Origin: an uncultured Acidimicrobium sp.
Lineage (GTDB): Bacteria; Actinomycetota; Acidimicrobiia; Acidimicrobiales; Ilumatobacteraceae
Direction: 5' to 3'
Assembly: GCA_903895515.1 (NCBI GenBank)
Contig: CAITUB010000048.1
Location: 1-7,452, forward strand
DNA: 7,452 nucleotides
The notes beneath the pieces are model-generated. The model did no database searches. It saw nothing but the letters and a program-made list of their open reading frames with translations, and was not told the DNA's origin. Position 1 is the stretch's first letter. Every line of letters starts with the position of its first letter. A program made the position numbers and the translations under genes. Below, in pieces: positions 1 to 4,216 of this stretch.

Positions 1-685
1 CTCCACCTTTCAAGAAAATTCCGTGAATGCGCTCGGTTGGCATGATGTGCTGGCGAAGTGCAGCAACATTCATGTATCCGAGCACTGCGGCATCAAGTGC
101 GTTTTTACCAAGGTGCGGCGACACGGCAGCGTGTGCTGCTTCTCCCGTGTATTTAGCCAAGCAGTGCTGAATAGCAATTGCATTCATGCGTGCAAGTTCG
201 CGGTCTGCTGGGTGAATCATCATTGCTGCGTCGATGCCAGTGAATGCACCCTTGCGCGCCATTTCAATTTTTCCGCCGCCACCTTCTTCTGCGGGCGTAC
301 CCATCAAGCGCAACCGACCGCCTGCTTCTTCAGCCAAACCGGCAAGTGCAAGACCAGCGCCAAGCCCTGCTGCAGCGATGATGTTGTGTCCACATGCATG
401 GCCAATTCCAGGCAGTGCGTCGTATTCGCACAGTACGGCAACTGTGGTTCCCTTCGACCCAACTGCAACATCGAATGCGGTATCCAAGTCGTACGCCTTG
501 CGCGTTACCTCCAACTTGTGATCGCCAATTGCGTCGGTCAAACGCTTGTGCGCGAAATGCTCTTCATAGTTTTCTTCTGGGTGAGCGTGAATGTCATGAC
601 TGATACCGACAAGATCATTTTTCAGTTTGTCGATTGACTCACATGCTCGTTGCTTCAAAGACTCACGAAGTTGGGTTGTAGACAT
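1..685 (-). CDS. M20-family metallo-amidohydrolase (PM20D2/AbgB-like), 3' end outside window
   Basis: The visible 228 residues are the N-terminal part of an M20 metallopeptidase-type amidohydrolase; the C-terminus lies beyond the left edge. Family members hydrolyse amide bonds of N-acyl amino acids, aminobenzoyl-glutamate or unusual dipeptides using two metal ions, usually in the cytosol. Seen here: CEYDALPGIGHACGHN (residues 86-101) carrying the metal-binding Cys98/His100; GTPAEEGGGGK (129-139) with the Glu133/Glu134 pair that supplies the catalytic base and a metal ligand; and His158 in MMIHPAD. The lid/dimerisation domain follows from about residue 166, with the family-typical GEAAHAA and GKNALDA. 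These motifs match the aminoacylase-1-like-2 (PM20D2) and AbgB branch rather than succinyl-diaminopimelate desuccinylases. The ATG at 685-683 is the only start that keeps the whole N-terminal helix; no strong Shine-Dalgarno precedes it. It lies 22 bp behind the cupredoxin stop on the same strand, so co-transcription is possible. No signal peptide is seen. The exact substrate cannot be told. Confidence 0.93.
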   Translation of the reverse strand, partial: MSTTQLRESLKQRACESIDKLKNDLVGISHDIHAHPEENYEEHFAHKRLTDAIGDHKLEVTRKAYDLDTAFDVAVGSKGTTVAVLCEYDALPGIGHACGHNIIAAAGLGAGLALAGLAEEAGGRLRLMGTPAEEGGGGKIEMARKGAFTGIDAAMMIHPADRELARMNAIAIQHCLAKYTGEAAHAAVSPHLGKNALDAAVLGYMNVAALRQHIMPTERIHGIFLKGG

Positions 686-707
686 GGCTAAATGGTAGCC
701 AACTGAC

Positions 708-1049
708 CTAATTAATGGTCAAGGTGCCCATCATGTTTGGGTGAATGTGGCAATGGAACGGGTACGAGCCAGTTGCCAGCAAAGGAAGATCAACGGTTTG
801 ACCGGCAGCCACATCAAGGCTGAATGAATCGTCAAGGGGCATGAAGTTGTGGGCCACATCGTCGTTATTTCTCAGTTGAATGAGATCACCCTGCATCGTT
901 CCTTCGGGAACAGTAAAAGTGAAGTTTGCGATCGAAATCTCAACTGTTTTACCTGATGGTGTGACTTCGGCAGAGGACGAACCACACCCAGCTAAAACAG
1001 GAACCACAATTAAGGCAAGAAGAAACGCGCGCACAGAGTTACCGTACAT
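708..1049 (-). CDS. Cupredoxin (type 1 copper) lipoprotein
   Basis: A 113-residue small blue-copper protein predicted to be exported and lipid-anchored outside the membrane, where it would carry electrons or bind copper. Residues 1-22 are a lipoprotein signal: a short N-terminus with Arg7, a hydrophobic run, then the lipobox VLAGC with Cys22 as the acylated residue. The mature part of about 92 residues is one cupredoxin domain. The ligand set is complete: His67 in VAHNF, then the C-terminal loop FHCHIHPNMMG with Cys100, His103 and Met106 (C-x2-H-x2-M, the amicyanin-like spacing); Met107 is an alternative axial ligand. The ATG at 1049-1047 is chosen because it places the positive N-terminus directly before the hydrophobic stretch. 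The in-frame ATG at 1124 would add 25 residues and bury the signal inside the divergent ABC-F gene. A weak GGCGAG lies about 5 nt before the chosen start. The M20 hydrolase follows on the same strand; no functional link is evident. The redox partner is unknown. Confidence 0.9.
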   Translation of the reverse strand: MYGNSVRAFLLALIVVPVLAGCGSSSAEVTPSGKTVEISIANFTFTVPEGTMQGDLIQLRNNDDVAHNFMPLDDSFSLDVAAGQTVDLPLLATGSYPFHCHIHPNMMGTLTIN

Positions 1050-1058
1050 TGCTCGCCG

Positions 1059-1064
1059 TAGAAT
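1059..1064 (+). promoter_or_regulatory. Candidate -10 box for the ABC-F gene (leaderless start)
   Basis: TAGAAT fits the TANNNT -10 consensus and ends 8 nt before the GTG at 1073, so transcription would begin at or next to the start codon and give a leaderless mRNA. This agrees with the absence of any Shine-Dalgarno there. No good -35 element is seen at the expected spacing (GAGTTA at 1036-1041 is poor). The box lies inside the 23-bp gap separating the two divergent start codons. Confidence 0.3.
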
Positions 1065-1072
1065 TTCATGTC

Positions 1073-2872
1073 GTGATCGTGATTGATGCCCAAAAACTTT
1101 CGGCATCCCGACCAAACCGTCCACTGTTCACCGATATCTCCCTCACCGTTTCCGAGGGCGACCGAATTGGCATTGTTGGATTAAACGGTTGTGGCAAAAG
1201 CACACTGCTACGCATTTTGAGTGGTGAATACTCGCCAGACAATGGCGTAGTGCATCGTGGACGAGGCGCGCGTATTGGAATCCTCGCTCAACAACCAGTA
1301 CTCCCCGCCGGAACTGTGCGCGATGCGGTTGGAGAAGACTGGCGCGGAGAAGCCATGCTCGACAAGTTGGGAATGTCTGGATTACTCGATGCACAGACCA
1401 ACGAACTTTCTGGTGGTCAACAAAAACGTGTTGCACTGGCCCAGTTGCTGGTGAACGAATGGGATGCACTCATTTTGGATGAGCCAACCAACCACCTCGA
1501 TCTCGATGCCATCTCCTATCTAGAGGAATGGTTAGCGCAATACCGCGGTGGGCTGTTACTCGTTACACACGACCGACACGTACTTGACCGTGTAACCAAC
1601 AAAGTGTTGGAAATTGATCGTGGTTCTGCATACATGCACGTGCCAACCAGCAAAACTGCAGGTTCCGGTTACGCCGCGTACTTGGCTGGTCGCATTGAGC
1701 GCGAAGAGCGCGCAGCTACCGCCGAACAAGTTCGCAAAAACTTGGCACGCACCGAGCTTGCATGGTTGCGCCGTGGAGCACCTGCACGCACAACAAAACC
1801 AAAAGCGCGTATGGACGCAGCAAAAGAATTGGTTTCGCGCAAAGCAGAAGGCCCCGCGCGACAGGGCGAACTTGGTTTGTCACTAGGCAGTCAGCGACTC
1901 GGTTCAAAAGGCATCGAACTGCAAGGCATTGCATTTTCATGGCCCGCATCCGAAAAATCTGCCGAACACGAAGTACTCCATGCATTTGATTACACACTCG
2001 AACCCGGCGATCGTTTGGGCATCGTTGGTCCGAACGGCGCAGGAAAGAGCACGCTGCTCGATCTCATTGCTGGCCGTTTGAAGCCAACTGGTGGACATGT
2101 AGATGTTGGCGGCACAGTAAAGATTGGTTATTACGACCAACTCGGTCGCGAACTCAATTTGTCACAAACTGTGCGCGAAGCCGTCATGGGCGACAAAGGA
2201 AACCCATCGGTTGAAGACATCAACTTGATGAAACGTTTTTGGGTCGATGGCGACTCACAATTTGCTCCGCTCTCAACACTTTCTGGCGGCGAACGTCGTC
2301 GTTTGCAGTTGCTGCTCACGCTCATTGAACAACCAAACGTATTGATGCTGGACGAACCAACCAACGACCTCGACCTTGACACACTGCGTGCACTTGAGGA
2401 ATACCTCGACGACTGGCCTGGAATTGTGGTGGTGGTGAGTCACGACCGTGTGTTCCTGGACCGCACAGTTATTGATGTTTTGGCGCTTGACGGCGAAGGT
2501 GGAACACGCCAAGTGGTTGGTGGCATCGCTGGCTGGCTGCAGCAACGTGGCAAGCAAACCACTAACCAAACTGCGCCGAAATTGAAATCTGCACCTGCTC
2601 TAGATTCAGCGCAACCGACAAAAGTGAAGCCTGCAAAGAGCCCAAGCACACTGCGGCGCTTGTTAGGGCAAACCGAGAGGACGCTTGCACAAGCAACCGA
2701 AAAGCTGCAGAAACTTGAGCGCGAGTTGTCTTCAGTTGGAAACGACCATGTTGAGCTCGCGCGAGTGAGCGCCGAACTTGCACTCGCCCAACAAAGCGTT
2801 GATGCGGCAGAAGAACATTGGCTGACTATTGCTGCAGAAGCAGAATCCCAAGGAATAACCTCGTCTCAATAA
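1073..2872 (+). CDS. uup: ABC-F family ATPase, Uup-like
   Basis: A soluble protein of 599 residues with two ATP-binding cassettes and no membrane segment. ABC-F proteins bind the ribosomal E-site region and modulate translation; Uup is also implicated in replication or ribosome-assembly phenotypes. Cassette 1: Walker A GLNGCGKST (36-44), signature LSGGQQKR (from 112), Walker B with Asp136-Glu137 in LDEPTNHLDLD. The inter-domain linker contains ELAWLRRGAPARTTKPKARM (from 228), a hallmark of the Uup-type P-site tRNA-interaction motif. Cassette 2: Walker A GPNGAGKST (from 319), signature LSGGERRR (from 403), Walker B Asp427-Glu428 in LDEPTNDLDLD. Both catalytic Glu are kept. Residues of about 527-592 form a charged C-terminal coiled coil, as in Uup. 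GTG 1073 is preferred because TAGAAT lies 8 nt upstream; GTG 1079 (giving an MIDAQKL start) is equally plausible by homology. Its TAA overlaps the ATG of the GNAT gene (TAATG). An antibiotic-resistance ABC-F is a less likely alternative. Confidence 0.93.
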   Translation: MIVIDAQKLSASRPNRPLFTDISLTVSEGDRIGIVGLNGCGKSTLLRILSGEYSPDNGVVHRGRGARIGILAQQPVLPAGTVRDAVGEDWRGEAMLDKLGMSGLLDAQTNELSGGQQKRVALAQLLVNEWDALILDEPTNHLDLDAISYLEEWLAQYRGGLLLVTHDRHVLDRVTNKVLEIDRGSAYMHVPTSKTAGSGYAAYLAGRIEREERAATAEQVRKNLARTELAWLRRGAPARTTKPKARMDAAKELVSRKAEGPARQGELGLSLGSQRLGSKGIELQGIAFSWPASEKSAEHEVLHAFDYTLEPGDRLGIVGPNGAGKSTLLDLIAGRLKPTGGHVDVGGTVKIGYYDQLGRELNLSQTVREAVMGDKGNPSVEDINLMKRFWVDGDSQFAPLSTLSGGERRRLQLLLTLIEQPNVLMLDEPTNDLDLDTLRALEEYLDDWPGIVVVVSHDRVFLDRTVIDVLALDGEGGTRQVVGGIAGWLQQRGKQTTNQTAPKLKSAPALDSAQPTKVKPAKSPSTLRRLLGQTERTLAQATEKLQKLERELSSVGNDHVELARVSAELALAQQSVDAAEEHWLTIAAEAESQGITSSQ

Positions 2873-3837
2873 TGTCAGCGTTTCAATTTCAACTTCGTCA
2901 GGCAAAGCTTTCTGACCTTGCAGAGATTGCCGCATTGCTTTCTGAAGGTTTGTCCTTTGACGGTCTTGTTTTTGTCCAGACTGCTGAAGAACTTGCAGAA
3001 GAGTTCGATGGAACATACTGCGATCTTGAGCAAGATGTCATTGTCGCTGTTCATGAAACAAACATCATTGGCGTGGGCTACACCATCTTCTTGCCGTCCG
3101 ATACCAAAGAAGAGCGCTGCTACATTTTTGGCACAACCAAACCGCAGTTTCGAGGTAAAGGTGTTGGAACTGCGGTTATGCAGTGGGCTACTGAGCATGG
3201 TGACTCATTACTGCGCTCGACGAATCGAACTCTCCCCAAATACTTGCGCAGCGACATGAGTGCAACAAACTCAACCGCAGGAGAACTTTTCCAAGATTTC
3301 AAGATGAATCCAGTTCGCTGGAACGATGATTTGATCATTGACCTCATCACATCCCCTGAAGTATTCGTTGCACCCGGCTATTCGATTGTTCCTTGGGATG
3401 CTTCGCGAGACGAAGAAGCACGAATTGCAAAGAACCAGGCATTCACCGACCATTGGGGTTCTACCCCAACAAGCGAAGAGGGTTGGGACCAACTCGTTCA
3501 TGGTTCTACAGCGCGACTTGATCAATCCTTTTTTGCACTTGATCAGAACGAAAAGATCATCGGAGTTCTGCTCTCCCATCGTTACGAATCTGATGACGAA
3601 GTTCTTGGAAAACGCATCGGATGGATTGACAAGCTGGCAACACTTTCAGAACACCGCAAGAAATCGGTGGGCAAGTCGCTCATTACCCACGCGCTCGCGG
3701 CTTTTAAACGCGATGGCTTAACTCATGGCGCACTAGACGTAGATACAGAAAATCCCACTGGTGCATACGGTTTGTATACATCAATGGGATTTTCAACTTT
3801 TCGAGGAAAAGTAACTTACGAACGAAAAGTTCAGTAA
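2872..3837 (+). CDS. Tandem GNAT-domain N-acetyltransferase
   Basis: A 321-residue cytosolic protein made of two GNAT folds, which transfer the acetyl group of acetyl-CoA to an amine. N-terminal domain, residues about 5-160: acetyl-CoA motif A is QFRGKGVGT (92-100), a good Q/R-x-x-G-x-G match. C-terminal domain, residues about 168-321: motif A is EHRKKSVGKSL (260-270), in which the first Gly of the consensus is Ser265. This is followed by ALDVDTENPTGAYGLYTSMGF, the classic GNAT C-terminal motif with Asn294 and Tyr302. The phrase FTDHWGSTPTSEEGW (191-205) is typical of actinobacterial tandem-GNAT proteins. The size and layout resemble mycothiol synthase MshD, but I do not see enough to claim that activity. 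The start is the ATG at 2872-2874, overlapping the ABC-F stop in TAATG, so translation is probably coupled by re-initiation; no close Shine-Dalgarno exists. The stop abuts the stop of the opposing gene. Substrate unknown. Confidence 0.9.
   Translation: MSAFQFQLRQAKLSDLAEIAALLSEGLSFDGLVFVQTAEELAEEFDGTYCDLEQDVIVAVHETNIIGVGYTIFLPSDTKEERCYIFGTTKPQFRGKGVGTAVMQWATEHGDSLLRSTNRTLPKYLRSDMSATNSTAGELFQDFKMNPVRWNDDLIIDLITSPEVFVAPGYSIVPWDASRDEEARIAKNQAFTDHWGSTPTSEEGWDQLVHGSTARLDQSFFALDQNEKIIGVLLSHRYESDDEVLGKRIGWIDKLATLSEHRKKSVGKSLITHALAAFKRDGLTHGALDVDTENPTGAYGLYTSMGFSTFRGKVTYERKVQ
3795..3831 (+). terminator. Weak stem-loop at the end of the GNAT gene
   Basis: AACTTTTCG (3795-3803) pairs perfectly with CGAAAAGTT (3823-3831), a 9-bp AT-rich stem with a 19-nt loop, lying inside the last codons of the GNAT gene. 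A run of five T follows at 3846-3850, about 14 nt beyond the stem, too far for a canonical intrinsic terminator. A second copy of AACTTTTCG at 3884-3892 could pair with the same strand instead. It may slow transcription from the convergent gene pair, or be chance. Confidence 0.22.
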
Positions 3838-3841
3838 TTAC
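3834..3841. repeat. Palindrome GTAATTAC holding both convergent stop codons
   Basis: The 8-bp perfect palindrome contains the TAA of the plus-strand GNAT gene (3835-3837) and, read on the other strand, the TAA of the Excalibur-like gene (3840-3838). The genes therefore end back to back with no spacer. A single short palindrome can serve as stop on both strands; no regulatory role is implied. Confidence 0.5.
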
Positions 3842-4101
3842 TTAGTTTTTGGAACACACATCAAACCGGTGATTTTCTTGTCCAACTTTTCGTAATTGAT
3901 GTTGTACACCTCGGTCTTAATTGCAGCCTTTGTTGCGCCGCGTGAAAACCAGTTCATTGCCACGCCGTTTGGGTAGTCCTTGCGGAGTGCTGAACAAGTT
4001 GAATATGTCTTTGGTGGAATCTGCTTTGCAGATGCTGCTGTAATTGGTGCAACTGATAACACCAAGCCGGATAGGAACAGGGAGGTAATGATTTTTCTCA
4101 T
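3838..4101 (-). CDS. Small secreted protein with a degenerate Excalibur-like domain
   Basis: An 87-residue protein predicted to be exported. Residues 1-25 are a Sec signal peptide: MRKIITS with two positive charges, a hydrophobic core, and the cleavage motif ASA before Lys26. The mature 62 residues resemble the Excalibur domain, a short extracellular calcium-binding module of actinobacteria and firmicutes: YSTCSALRKDYPNGVA (33-48), then YNINYEKLDKKITGLMC (66-82), with Cys36 and Cys82 placed like the family's disulfide pair. In Excalibur the end reads LDxDxDGxxCE; here Asp74 and Gly79 remain, but the next two acidic positions are Lys76 and Thr78 and the final Glu is Val83, so calcium binding is probably lost. 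The mature part is Lys-rich. The start ATG at 4101-4099 gives the only complete signal peptide and has a weak TTAGG about 8 nt upstream. It converges with zero gap on the GNAT gene and lies downstream of the sulfatase. Function unknown. Confidence 0.8.
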   Translation of the reverse strand: MRKIITSLFLSGLVLSVAPITAASAKQIPPKTYSTCSALRKDYPNGVAMNWFSRGATKAAIKTEVYNINYEKLDKKITGLMCVPKTK

Positions 4102-4126
4102 GTAATTAACCTAATGATTAATTACA
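4101..4126. promoter_or_regulatory. Perfect inverted repeat abutting the Excalibur-like gene start
   Basis: TGTAATTAA (4101-4109) and TTAATTACA (4118-4126) are perfect 9-bp arms around the 8-nt spacer CCTAATGA. On the minus strand the spacer region contains TAGGTT (4113-4108), a TANNNT match ending 6 nt before the ATG, so a -10 box of a leaderless promoter may sit in the centre of the repeat. A dyad at this place could be an operator for a dimeric repressor. Its AT-richness makes chance more likely than the length suggests. Confidence 0.35.
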
Positions 4127-4144
4127 CATTGAAACGTGTTCAGA

Positions 4145-4165
4145 TGACGTCTGTGACGAATGACA
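4145..4165. repeat. Triple TGAC direct repeat in the intergenic stretch
   Basis: TGACG (4145-4149), TGACG (4154-4158) and TGACA (4161-4165) recur in one orientation with 9- and 7-nt steps, about 45-65 nt upstream of the Excalibur-like start. The arrangement could be binding half-sites for a regulator of that gene, but the units are short and the spacing uneven. Confidence 0.2.
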
Positions 4166-4170
4166 TTACT

Positions 4171-4205
4171 TTGCACAATCACACACTGTGCAATCACAAC
4201 TGCAC
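4171..4205. repeat. Alternative hairpins downstream of the sulfatase gene
   Basis: TTGCACA (4171-4177) pairs with TGTGCAA (4187-4193) around a 9-nt loop, while the inner part of the right arm, GTGCA (4188-4192), can pair instead with TGCAC (4201-4205). The two structures exclude each other. CAATCAC also occurs twice in direct orientation (4176-4182 and 4191-4197). Neither hairpin is followed by a T-run in the direction of sulfatase transcription, so this is not a canonical intrinsic terminator, although it lies where the sulfatase mRNA should end. Confidence 0.3.
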
Positions 4206-4216
4206 GATGTAAAAAA

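Noticed and set aside
23..637. Plus-strand open frame of 204 codons
   Set aside because: It is the antisense shadow of the M20 amidohydrolase, whose minus-strand frame carries the full set of family motifs; the plus-strand protein is Cys/His-rich without recognisable domains.
1049..1072. TTG start at 1049 for the ABC-F gene
   Set aside because: The added residues are not family-like and there is no Shine-Dalgarno; GTG 1073 or 1079 fits both homology and the TAGAAT box.
1050..1124. Longer cupredoxin start at the ATG at 1124
   Set aside because: It would put 25 polar residues ahead of the lipoprotein signal and overlap the ABC-F gene; the ATG at 1049 gives a normal lipobox at residue 22.
2818..2871. 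Earlier start at 2818 for the GNAT gene
   Set aside because: It lies inside the ABC-F coiled coil and adds 18 residues without GNAT character; the ATG at 2872 in TAATG is the natural coupled start.
4101..4216. Riboswitch, small RNA or CRISPR remnant in the intergenic stretch
   Set aside because: The stretch is only 115 bp, the repeats are too short and irregular for CRISPR, and no known riboswitch core or T-run terminator is visible.
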